Origin: an uncultured Planctomycetaceae bacterium
GTDB lineage: Bacteria; Planctomycetota; Planctomycetia; Pirellulales; Pirellulaceae
Direction: 5' to 3'
Length of the DNA: 9,081 nt
Assembly (NCBI GenBank): GCA_903927685.1
Contig: CAIYOB010000817.1
Span: 1 to 9,081, forward strand
Shown here piece after piece: positions 1 through 5,031 of the stretch (position 1 is its first letter; every line of letters begins with the position of its first letter). The notes under the pieces were generated by a model. The model was not told the DNA's origin, ran no database searches, and worked only from the letters and a program-made list of their open reading frames with translations. Both the position numbers and the translations under genes were made by a program.

Positions 1-53
1 CGAATGGCCTGAACATCAGCGTTGGTAGCGTCGCGGATGACGAAGTGGGGCAT
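1..53 (-). CDS. N-terminus of a probable GNAT-family N-acetyltransferase (runs off the window)
   Basis: Reading the minus strand from the ATG at 53-51 gives MPHFVIRDATNADVQAIR. The pattern 'xIRxATxxDxxAI' is the usual first strand and helix of GNAT acetyltransferases, including the phosphinothricin acetyltransferase-like group, which transfer an acetyl group from acetyl-CoA to an amine. Only 17 codons are visible, so the acetyl-CoA loop and the substrate cannot be judged. No good Shine-Dalgarno sequence precedes the start; the upstream bases are a heptamer tandem repeat. The family call is by motif resemblance only. Confidence 0.5.
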   Translation of the reverse strand, partial: MPHFVIRDATNADVQAI

Positions 54-54
54 G

Positions 55-92
55 GTCAGTTGTCAGTTGTCAGTGGGCGGTGGGCGGTGGGC
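55..92. repeat. Two adjacent heptamer tandem repeats (GTCAGTT and GGGCGGT)
   Basis: The unit GTCAGTT occurs 2.9 times at 55-74. It is followed without a gap by GGGCGGT, 2.6 times, at 75-92. They sit immediately upstream of the leftward acetyltransferase start, where a ribosome binding site would be expected. Such repeats can change length by slippage. Confidence 0.7.
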
Positions 93-198
93 AGGCGCGA
101 GAGCGTTTAGTTTCGCCCACGTCTTGGCTCTGATCAAGGGCACGCTGGGGGGCAGAATGGTACGAGGTTCAGGAGTCGGGATTGCACGGGTGGCTGTG

Positions 199-254
199 GT
201 CGAGTGCAGCGAGCCCACAGTCCGCTGGGATTCCGGGGGCTCACTGCACTCGAC
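199..254. repeat. Hairpin element, copy 1 (18-bp arms, 20-nt loop)
   Basis: The left arm GTCGAGTGCAGCGAGCCC (199-216) pairs with 237-254, with one mismatch at 243. The 20-nt loop is 217-236. Inside it, CCCA (214-217) could instead pair with a downstream TGGG, giving a shorter alternative hairpin. The same design recurs 11 nt further on. It looks like a dispersed REP-type intergenic palindrome. Confidence 0.8.
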
Positions 255-265
255 GGGTTGCTTTG

Positions 266-321
266 GTCGAGTGCAGCGAGCCCACACTCCGTGGGGATTC
301 CGGGGGCTCGCTGCACTCGAC
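266..321. repeat. Hairpin element, copy 2 (perfect 18-bp arms, 20-nt loop)
   Basis: The left arm 266-283 and right arm 304-321 are perfectly complementary. The loop 284-303 has the same length as in copy 1 and differs at only a few bases. The alternative inner hairpin CCCAC/GTGGG is kept. The pair lies in direct orientation, 56 bp each. Confidence 0.8.
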
Positions 322-543
322 CCCGGCCACCATCCCCGGACATCTTCTCTCAACCTCATGCCACTCGGCCCAGGGGGCATGTCGCCGGGGGCGGGGCCTT
401 GCGGCACAGGGAAAATGCACCGCCCGACTGGTCGCTGGGCGTGATCGGACGCTATGATGTCGATAGGGTGAAGGTTCGAGAACGGACTCCCTTGTCTCTC
501 GCCAACGATGGCGGTAACCCATTTCCTATTGCGAGGTGCTCCG

Positions 544-948
544 ATGATCGTGAAGCAACTGTCGATCTTCCTGGAAAACAAACCGGGCGTCTTGGCCAAA
601 ATGTGCAAAACGTTGGCCGAACACGACATCAATATTCGCGGCATCTCGGTCTCCGATACCGTGGACCATGCCGTTGTACGGTTGGTCGTGACGGATCCGC
701 GCAAGGCGATTCATGTGCTGGGCGACCATGGCATGCTGGTCGTCGAGACGGACGTGTTGGCGCTCGGACTTCCGGACCAGCCCGGCAAACTGGCCGAAGT
801 CGCCGGCAAATTGGCCCGCGCCAAGATCAATATCGAATACGCCTACGGCAGTTCCGACCACGCGGACGGGTTCCTGTTTGTCCGCGTGTCCGACGCCAAA
901 GCGGCCATGCAAGTCTTGACTCCCAAGGGGCCCAAGAAGGCCGGGTAG
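544..948 (+). CDS. Tandem ACT-domain protein (probable amino-acid-binding regulator)
   Basis: The protein has 134 residues. The start is the ATG at 544 because GAGGTG lies 7 nt upstream and translation opens directly into an ACT domain (MIVKQLSIFLENKPGVLAK). A longer in-frame start at 508 adds 12 unconvincing residues. Two ACT domains are visible: roughly residues 3-65, with the ligand-loop pattern ENKPGVLA then INIRGISV, and 70-132, with DQPGKLAEVAGKL then INIEYAYG. ACT domains bind amino acids allosterically. Stand-alone double-ACT proteins of this size are usually cytoplasmic sensors with no catalytic domain attached. The ligand cannot be read from sequence. The next gene starts 84 nt downstream on the same strand after a structured leader, so co-transcription is possible. 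Confidence 0.9.
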   Translation: MIVKQLSIFLENKPGVLAKMCKTLAEHDINIRGISVSDTVDHAVVRLVVTDPRKAIHVLGDHGMLVVETDVLALGLPDQPGKLAEVAGKLARAKINIEYAYGSSDHADGFLFVRVSDAKAAMQVLTPKGPKKAG

Positions 949-975
949 GCGAGAGCGCGGCCGCCGCGTACACTG

Positions 976-1024
976 GCTCCCAGTCTCAACTCGGACACCG
1001 GTTGTCCTCCACGTGACTGGGAGC
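976..1024 (+). promoter_or_regulatory. Nested hairpin overlapping the ribosome binding site of the beta-propeller gene
   Basis: GCTCCCAGTC (976-985) is perfectly complementary to GACTGGGAGC (1015-1024). Between them GGACA (993-997) pairs with TGTCC (1003-1007) around a 5-nt loop. The right outer arm contains GGGAG (1019-1023), the likely Shine-Dalgarno sequence for the ATG at 1033. No T-run follows, so it does not look like an intrinsic terminator. Sequestration of the ribosome binding site is an inference. Confidence 0.5.
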
Positions 1025-1032
1025 ACACTGAA

Positions 1033-2358
1033 ATGACACAGACCACGGCCTTGCGTAGCCTGTGGGTGGTCCTGCTGGCCGCCCACGGACTGGTACTTTT
1101 CCTCCGTTCCCCCGAAGTCCGCGCCGCGGACGAAGCCCAAAACACGGACTTGCCACGCTTCCTGCCGAATCACGGCAACAGCGTGTACCAGGCCCGGGGC
1201 TTGCTGCGGCAGTGGCCGTCCACGGGACCGAAGGAACTGTGGCGGGTGGACGTCGGCTTTGGGAAGAGCGCGGTCGTCGAAGCCCACGGGTTGGCCTTTA
1301 CCGCGGCCGAAACGGACGAGCAACAGTGGGCGATCTGCCTCGATCCGGCCAGCGGCGCGACGCGCTGGAAGCACCTGCTGATGCCCAAGCCGAATCGGCA
1401 TTTCGAATGGGGAACGACCACCTCGCCGGTCGTCGACGAGGATCGTGTGTACTTTATTCCCTACGCGATTGCCACCGACGTCTGGGACATGCGCTGCCCG
1501 ATCGTGTGCCTGAAGACGGACGGCACGGAACTGTGGCGGGCGGACAAGACGTTCTGGGGCTCCGAGGCCTCCACGCCGCTGGTGGCCGGCGACACGTTGT
1601 ACGTGGGCGCGGACAGTCCCGAGCAGGTCGTGCTGGTGGCGCTGGACAAGCGGACCGGCGCACTCCGCTGGGCGACGAAGTGCGTGTCGGACAACGAACG
1701 GGAACTGGCCGCGCCGGCCTCGCTGACGTATCAAGTCGTCGGCGGGATCCCGCAAGTGATCGTGGGCACGTATGGGACCCGCGAGCTGCTGGGCGTGCAT
1801 GCGGACACCGGAGAAATCCTGTGGCGGTATGCCTACCCGGCGCCCATCCGCATCGGCTTGATCAGCACGCCGGTCGCGGTGGACTCGCGGTTGTTCGTCT
1901 GCGGCGGCGAAGGCAAGGATCTGAACTTTTCCGCCTGCCTGCAGATGCACGTCGCCGACGGCAAAATCGCATACCGCGAGCTGTACCGCAGCACGGAACT
2001 GCAGACGAACATGTACAACACGGTGGCCATCCACGACGAGGCGGTGTTCGGGTTTGGGGGCAACCAGCGGATCGGGTTCCTGCACTGCACCAACCTGGCG
2101 GACGGACGCTTGCTGTGGAAGCAGGAAAGCAAGGATTGGACCCGGGAACAGAACCTGGTGGTTGCGGACGGGCTGATCTTTGCCTTGACCAAGCAGGATG
2201 AACTGGTCCTGGCCGAGGCCAGCCGAGAGGGCTATCGCGAGTTGGGCCGCGTCGCGTTGGGGCTGAAACTCGGGCGGCCCCAACAGCCGACGCTCGCCCA
2301 CGGCCGCCTGTACATCCGCGGCGAGCAGTCCGTCATCTGTTACCAGGTCGTGCCGTAG
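1033..2358 (+). CDS. Secreted PQQ-like beta-propeller repeat protein
   Basis: The protein has 441 residues. The N-terminus has a hydrophobic core at residues 11-24 and a likely signal peptidase site after VRA (about residue 31), so export is expected. The mature part is built of beta-propeller blades marked by the PQQ-enzyme motif 'G-x-x-x-W': ELWRVD (68-73), GATRWKH (108-114), GTELWRAD (164-171), GALRWAT (209-215), GEILWRYA (260-267) and GRLLWKQ (358-364), each after a 'YxxxxxG' or 'ALD' strand. This resembles the BamB/PQQ_2 repeat class common in planctomycetes. There is no quinone-dehydrogenase catalytic region, so an enzymatic role is not supported; a binding or scaffold role is more likely. 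GGGAG at 1019-1023 is the probable ribosome binding site. Two broken relatives lie at 4483 and 8780. Confidence 0.88.
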   Translation: MTQTTALRSLWVVLLAAHGLVLFLRSPEVRAADEAQNTDLPRFLPNHGNSVYQARGLLRQWPSTGPKELWRVDVGFGKSAVVEAHGLAFTAAETDEQQWAICLDPASGATRWKHLLMPKPNRHFEWGTTTSPVVDEDRVYFIPYAIATDVWDMRCPIVCLKTDGTELWRADKTFWGSEASTPLVAGDTLYVGADSPEQVVLVALDKRTGALRWATKCVSDNERELAAPASLTYQVVGGIPQVIVGTYGTRELLGVHADTGEILWRYAYPAPIRIGLISTPVAVDSRLFVCGGEGKDLNFSACLQMHVADGKIAYRELYRSTELQTNMYNTVAIHDEAVFGFGGNQRIGFLHCTNLADGRLLWKQESKDWTREQNLVVADGLIFALTKQDELVLAEASREGYRELGRVALGLKLGRPQQPTLAHGRLYIRGEQSVICYQVVP

Positions 2359-2373
2359 CTCAGTACGGCTGCC
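1953..2373 (+). repeat. 421-bp segment duplicated at 4483-4903
   Basis: This part of the beta-propeller gene (residue 308 to the stop, plus 15 bp) aligns without gaps to 4483-4903. I counted 17 mismatches by eye, about 96% identity. Both copies are in direct orientation, 2530 bp apart. Confidence 0.93.
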
Positions 2374-2391
2374 AGTGCCAGAGTACGGCAT

Positions 2392-2607
2392 TCAGTGCGA
2401 TGCATCCTCCGAGCCGTTCCGGCAAAATGCTCCTGCCCACTCTTCCTCCCAGTCCGCCGGCTCCCGGTGAAGAACGGGCCGCCAGGCGGGCAGACGACCT
2501 GAGAAGTCGAAGTCTTGAAACCCGGACAGCACGCGGTGCACGTGCTGCTCCCGCATTCGCCAAGGATCAATCCATTTCTCCACCACCGCCGTCCGCGGGA
2601 CCTTCAT
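2392..2607 (-). CDS. Hypothetical short protein or gene remnant
   Basis: The frame encodes 71 residues starting MKVPRTAVVEKWIDPW and is rich in Trp, Arg and Glu. Third positions are GC-rich as in the other genes and the amino-acid composition is protein-like, which is the main support. Only a distant AGGTGG (14 nt from the ATG) could serve as ribosome binding site. It starts about 10 nt before an overlapping plus-strand frame (2606-2827) that looks spurious. I do not recognise the family. It may be the tail or head of a gene broken by the rearrangements around it. Confidence 0.3.
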   Translation of the reverse strand: MKVPRTAVVEKWIDPWRMREQHVHRVLSGFQDFDFSGRLPAWRPVLHREPADWEEEWAGAFCRNGSEDASH

Positions 2608-2823
2608 GCTTAGCGATTACGCCACCTGCGCCAAATTGCCTACCTTCGGGGAATTCCCGATGCCCCAAGCCTACCCGATCGACGGGGATGAAACAGGGCC
2701 GCCGCCAGGGCCCAAGGGGACCGGACGGGCGAATCCGTCATGCGGAGGCCCTTCAAGGCTCGACCCAGTTGCACCTTGTGCGTGGCCACGGGGTTGCTCG
2801 TGCAGAGCGAGTAGTTTGTTAGA
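2608..2823. other. Spacer with no supported gene
   Basis: A plus-strand frame (2606-2827, beginning MLSDYATCAKLPTFGEFP) and a minus frame over 2700-2823 are both open, but neither has a ribosome binding site or a recognisable family pattern. The text becomes proline- and glycine-rich and low in complexity after about 20 codons. I see no RNA gene here. Confidence 0.4.
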
Positions 2824-2979
2824 ATGACCAGCGGACGGGTCGGCGACGTCGCGGTCTATGGGCAAGAGTGCAACTCGACGACGCGGCGGCTGGCGATGAT
2901 CGAGGAATTCGAAGCCGAACTTTCCCGCGAACCCGCGCCGCTGCAGCCACCGAAACGCCGGAGACGGGGGGATGACTGA
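2824..2979 (+). pseudogene. hsdM: Relic of type I R-M methyltransferase HsdM, joined to an unrelated basic tail
   Basis: From the ATG at 2824 the frame reads GRVGDVAVYGQECNSTTRRL and then AM. This matches the strongly conserved HsdM stretch 'GxIxxxxxYGQExNxTTxRLAxMNLAIRGI', which lies between SAM motif I and the NPPF catalytic motif. After 'LAM' the match stops and the frame continues as IEEFEAELSREP, ending in PPKRRRRGDD. The motif I region, NPPF and the helical C-terminus are all missing, so it cannot be an active methyltransferase. The basic tail resembles that of the ORF6N gene just downstream. A second HsdM scrap lies at 3649-3726. Confidence 0.6.
2947..2966 (+). repeat. 20-bp direct repeat, left copy (pairs with 3616-3635)
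   Basis: CCACCGAAACGCCGGAGACG here and CCGCCGAAACGCCGGAGACG at 3616-3635 differ at one base. Both encode PPKRRRR in frame near the end of a coding sequence. They bracket the ORF6N gene, 669 bp apart. Confidence 0.8.
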
Positions 2980-3039
2980 GTGCTTGGATGTGGTCACAAT
3001 TGGTGATCTCAACGATCCACTGCTCACGAGGAGAACACA

Positions 3040-3648
3040 GTGACCGATGAAACGAAGCTCATTCTGGTTGACCAGATCGAACCTCTGATCCTGGAAATTC
3101 GTGGCCAGAAGGTCGTTTTGGCCCGTGATTTGGCCGTTTTGTACGGGGTCAGTACCAAGGCACTGAACCAAGCGGTCAAACGAAACTCTGAGCGGTTTCC
3201 TCGCGACTTCATGTTTCAGTTGTCGGCCGATGAGAAGCAAGAGGTGGTCACAAATTGTGACCACCTCTCCAAGCTCCGATTCTCGCCGACGCTGCCCTAC
3301 GTCTTCACCGAACATGGCGTCGTGATGGCGGCCAGCGTGCTCAACTCGCCGCGGGCGGTCGAAGTCAGCGTGTTTGTGGTGCGGGCCTTCGTCAAGTTGC
3401 GGCAACTCGTGCTGGCTCACAAGGACTTGGCCGGCAAGCTCGATCAACTCGAACGGAAGGTCGGCAGCCACGACGAGTCGATCAAGCAACTCGTCGCCGC
3501 GATCCGCCAACTCATGGCCCCGCCCGTTCCGCCAAAGAACCGCATCGGCTTTCACACAATCCGCGACTCGGCGAAGGAGAAGTCTGAGCCGTCCAAACCA
3601 ACCGACTCCGTGAAACCGCCGAAACGCCGGAGACGCACCGATGCTTGA
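3040..3648 (+). CDS. ORF6N-domain DNA-binding protein
   Basis: The protein has 202 residues with a GTG start at 3040 and GAGGAG 6 nt upstream. The ORF6N domain spans about residues 12-120: IRGQKVVLARDLAVLYGV (20-37), TKALNQAVKRNSERFPRDFM (39-58), LPYVFTEHGVVMAASVL (85-101) and the RAFVKLRQ helix (115-122). This family is a DNA-binding domain of phage-type and R-M-linked regulators. A coiled-coil-like helix (about 124-158) and a basic tail ending PPKRRRRTDA follow. ORF6N genes often lie between hsdM and hsdS in type I R-M operons, and hsdM relics flank this one on both sides. It appears to be an intact survivor of a decayed R-M locus. Its actual role is unknown. Confidence 0.85.
   Translation: MTDETKLILVDQIEPLILEIRGQKVVLARDLAVLYGVSTKALNQAVKRNSERFPRDFMFQLSADEKQEVVTNCDHLSKLRFSPTLPYVFTEHGVVMAASVLNSPRAVEVSVFVVRAFVKLRQLVLAHKDLAGKLDQLERKVGSHDESIKQLVAAIRQLMAPPVPPKNRIGFHTIRDSAKEKSEPSKPTDSVKPPKRRRRTDA
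3241..3267. promoter_or_regulatory. Perfect 27-bp palindrome inside the ORF6N gene
   Basis: GAGGTGGTCACAA (3241-3253) and TTGTGACCACCTC (3255-3267) are perfect reverse complements around one central A. It covers exactly nine codons (residues 68-76, EVVTNCDHL). A related half-site, GTGGTCACAATT, lies at 2990-3001 upstream of the gene. It could be an operator or simply follow from a conserved peptide. Confidence 0.4.
3616..3635 (+). repeat. 20-bp direct repeat, right copy (pairs with 2947-2966)
   Basis: It lies inside the last codons of the ORF6N gene and is 19/20 identical to 2947-2966. See the left copy. Confidence 0.8.
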
Positions 3649-3726
3649 ACGACGCAACAACCGACAGCGGTGCGTAGTCCGCGTGCTGGTCGAGATGCTC
3701 GCGCCGTACAAGGGGCGGAGGCATGT
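3649..3726 (+). pseudogene. hsdM: Second relic of HsdM (motif I approach), cut by the palindromic element
   Basis: The frame from the ATG at 3641, which overlaps the ORF6N stop, reads RCVVRVLVEMLAPYKGR. This matches the HsdM segment 'PRxVVRxLVEMLxPYKGRVYDPCCGSGGMF', just before SAM-binding motif I. The match breaks after KGR. The following GGAGGCATGT could be the last part of 'GGM', consistent with a small deletion. The palindromic element then begins at 3726. In an intact gene this segment precedes the one found at 2824, so the two scraps are in reversed order. No function is possible. Confidence 0.6.
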
Positions 3727-3809
3727 AAACGGGACAGGTCTAATTTCCGCAACCCTTTACTGGGCAACTGGAAGCGCCGGCCATACGCAAATGAGACCTG
3801 TCCCGTTTA
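3726..3809. repeat. 84-bp palindromic element (MITE- or REP-like)
   Basis: TAAACGGGACAGGTCT (3726-3741) is perfectly complementary to AGACCTGTCCCGTTTA (3794-3809), enclosing 52 bp. The arms extend imperfectly inwards (AATTT against AAATG). It separates the hsdM relic from the hicA relic and supplies the stop codon of hicA. A transposase remnant of the REP-associated type lies 300 bp away, so non-autonomous mobilisation is a plausible inference. Confidence 0.75.
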
Positions 3810-3974
3810 GCTGCCCCCCTGCTTCACGGCTCGCTCTTGGTACTGCTTGGCATCATCCCCAGGCTTGCCTGACAGTGCCACGAGCCGATCGACCCGTGGA
3901 TGCACGAAGTTGCGGTGGCTGCCTTTACCGCCGCGGTTCACAAACCCTGCGGTTTCCAGGTCCACGATCAACTC
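3807..3974 (-). pseudogene. hicA: Truncated HicA-type mRNA interferase toxin
   Basis: The minus strand encodes 55 residues: ELIVDLETAGFVNRGGKGSH, then RNFVHPRVDRLVALSGKPGD, then DAKQYQERAVKQGGS. 'LxxxGF...GGKGSHRNFxHP...SGKxGDDAKxYQ' is the HicA double-stranded-RNA-binding-like fold, with the catalytic His in GSH. HicA toxins cleave mRNA and are held in check by HicB. The first 5-15 residues are missing: an in-frame TGA (3977-3975) stands just before GAG, and an ATG (3978-3976) lies in a different frame, as after a small indel. The C-terminus is cut short by the palindromic element, whose TTA gives the stop. No HicB partner is visible. A TTG start at 3971 cannot be fully excluded. Confidence 0.65.
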
Positions 3975-4081
3975 TCATATTTTTCGCGGCACCAGAAGAT
4001 CTCTTGCCAAGGATGCATCGAATTTGAACGGAACTGGGAAACCCCCGCCATTCTAACCGCCGTCGCCGACCGCATCAACTT

Positions 4082-4109
4082 GCTGCGACAATTCCGCTGC
4101 GACAATTCC
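4082..4109. repeat. 14-bp tandem duplication at the transposase truncation point
   Basis: GCTGCGACAATTCC occurs twice in direct succession (4082-4095 and 4096-4109), immediately before the first recognisable transposase residues. It may mark a repair or slippage event. Confidence 0.7.
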
Positions 4110-4110
4110 G

Positions 4111-4467
4111 GTGCAAGAGGACGAGCATTTCTACACGGTTTGCCGGTACGTCGAGCGGAACGCGTGGCGAGCGAATCTTGCCCCTGCCGCGGAACGTTGG
4201 CGTTGGGGCCGTCTGCCTCGCTGGAAACAGCGCACCGCAAAGGAGAAGTCGTTGTTGGCGGCTTGGCCGTTGCCGTGTCGGGCGGGTTGGATCGAGCACG
4301 TCAACGGACCGCAAACGGAGGCGGAGTTGGCGGCGCTGCGTGGTTGCGTGCAACGCGGCAGACCGTTCGGCGAGGGCGCTTGGTGCGACCAGATCGTCCG
4401 CCGCCTGGGCCTGGAAAGCACGCTTCGCCCTCAAGGCCGCCCCAAAGAGCATGAAAACGGTTCCTGA
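4111..4467 (+). pseudogene. C-terminal part of a REP-associated tyrosine transposase (RAYT, IS200/IS605 Y1 family)
   Basis: From the GTG at 4111 the frame gives 118 residues starting VQEDEHFYTVCRYVERNAWR. The block 'VQxDEHFYTVCRYVERNALRANL', then 'AExWRW', then 'RPFGxxxW...RLGLESTLRPxGRPK' is the typical C-terminal half of planctomycete RAYTs, which act on REP-type hairpins. Full-length relatives carry roughly 100 more N-terminal residues with the HUH metal-binding motif. These are absent, so it cannot transpose. The catalytic Tyr may lie in FYTVCRYVERN. The 3' end GGTTCCTGACACC (4459-4471) is typical of element ends. The duplicated beta-propeller fragment begins only 15 bp after the stop. 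Confidence 0.75.
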
Positions 4468-4482
4468 CACCTTTGCTGCTTC

Positions 4483-4903
4483 CGCCGACGGCAAAATCGC
4501 GTACCGCGAGCTGTACCGTAGCACGGAACTGCAGACGAACATGTACAACACGGTGGCCATCCACGACGAGGCGGTGTTCGGGTTTGGGGGCAACCAGCGG
4601 ATCGGGTTCCTGCACTGCACGAACCTGGCGGACGGACGCTTGCTGTGGAAGCAGGAAAGCAAGGACTGGACCCGGGAACAGAACCTGGTGGTTGCGGACG
4701 GGCTGATCTTCGCCTTGACCAAGCAGGACGAACTGGTCATGGCCGAGGCCAGCCGCGAGGCCTATCGCGAGTTGGGCCGCGTCGCATTGGGGCTGAAGCT
4801 CGGGCGGCCCCAACAGCCGACGCTCGCCCACGGCCGGCTGTACATCGGCGGCGAGCAGTCGATCGTCTGTTACCAGGTCGTGCCGTAACTCAGTACGGCT
4901 GCC
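4483..4903 (+). pseudogene. Second copy of the beta-propeller gene 3' end (truncated)
   Basis: It is about 96% identical to 1953-2373. It encodes residues 308 to the end of the PQQ-like protein, lacking the signal peptide and most blades. An in-frame ATG at 4451, contributed by the transposase end (MKTVPDTFAAS), would give a 145-residue chimera ending at 4888. There is no proper ribosome binding site and no signal peptide, so expression is doubtful. By hand count 12 of the 17 differences are silent (including the stop), suggesting that this copy came from a gene that was once intact. Confidence 0.85.
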
Positions 4904-5031
4904 CACGTCATCCTTGGGGTCCGCCAGGTTGCAGACGCCGATCAAGTGTCCGTCGGCCGAGAACAGCCCGCCTCCGCTGCGGCCGATGAGCGGCTGGCCG
5001 GCCGATTCGCCCAAGACACGAGAGTCTCGGC
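4904..5031 (-). pseudogene. C-terminal fragment of a trypsin-like serine protease
   Basis: The minus strand reads LGESAGQPLIGRSGGGLFSA, then DGHLIGVCNLADPKDD. 'GQPxxGRSGGGLFxxxGxLIGVC' is the active-site serine loop and following strand of trypsin-like peptidases (S1C/DegP-like) found in planctomycetes; the Ser of GRSGGG would be the nucleophile. The His and Asp parts and the start are not visible upstream, and the downstream end is cut by the duplicated beta-propeller segment at 4903. It is therefore a dead fragment. The frame runs on through the duplication antisense, which is not biological coding. Confidence 0.65.

Larger units (their letters stand above)
54..543. other. 490-bp spacer with tandem repeats and hairpins, no gene supported
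   Basis: The reading frames open here lack a family pattern and are shadows of palindromic and GC-rich sequence. The spacer holds two heptamer microsatellites (55-92), a stretch containing GGGGGGCAGAATGGTACG (147-164), which I suspect but cannot show is dispersed in the genome, and two hairpin elements (199-321). It must also hold promoters for the leftward acetyltransferase and the rightward ACT-domain gene, but no convincing -35/-10 pair is visible. Confidence 0.6.

Noticed and set aside
199..321. Possible CRISPR array
   Set aside because: There are only two units, each a self-complementary hairpin, and the 11-bp gap between them is too short for a spacer.
204..1016. 270-codon plus-strand frame across the hairpins and the ACT gene
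   Set aside because: It runs through two palindromes and then the wrong frame of the ACT gene, giving Arg/Gly-rich text without motifs.
526..2391. 621-codon open frame on the minus strand
   Set aside because: It is antisense to the ACT and beta-propeller genes, both of which show clear domains. Long antisense frames are expected in GC-rich coding DNA. The translation shows no family pattern.
2671..3711. 346-codon open frame on the minus strand
   Set aside because: It is antisense to the ORF6N gene, whose domain, start and ribosome binding site are all on the plus strand.
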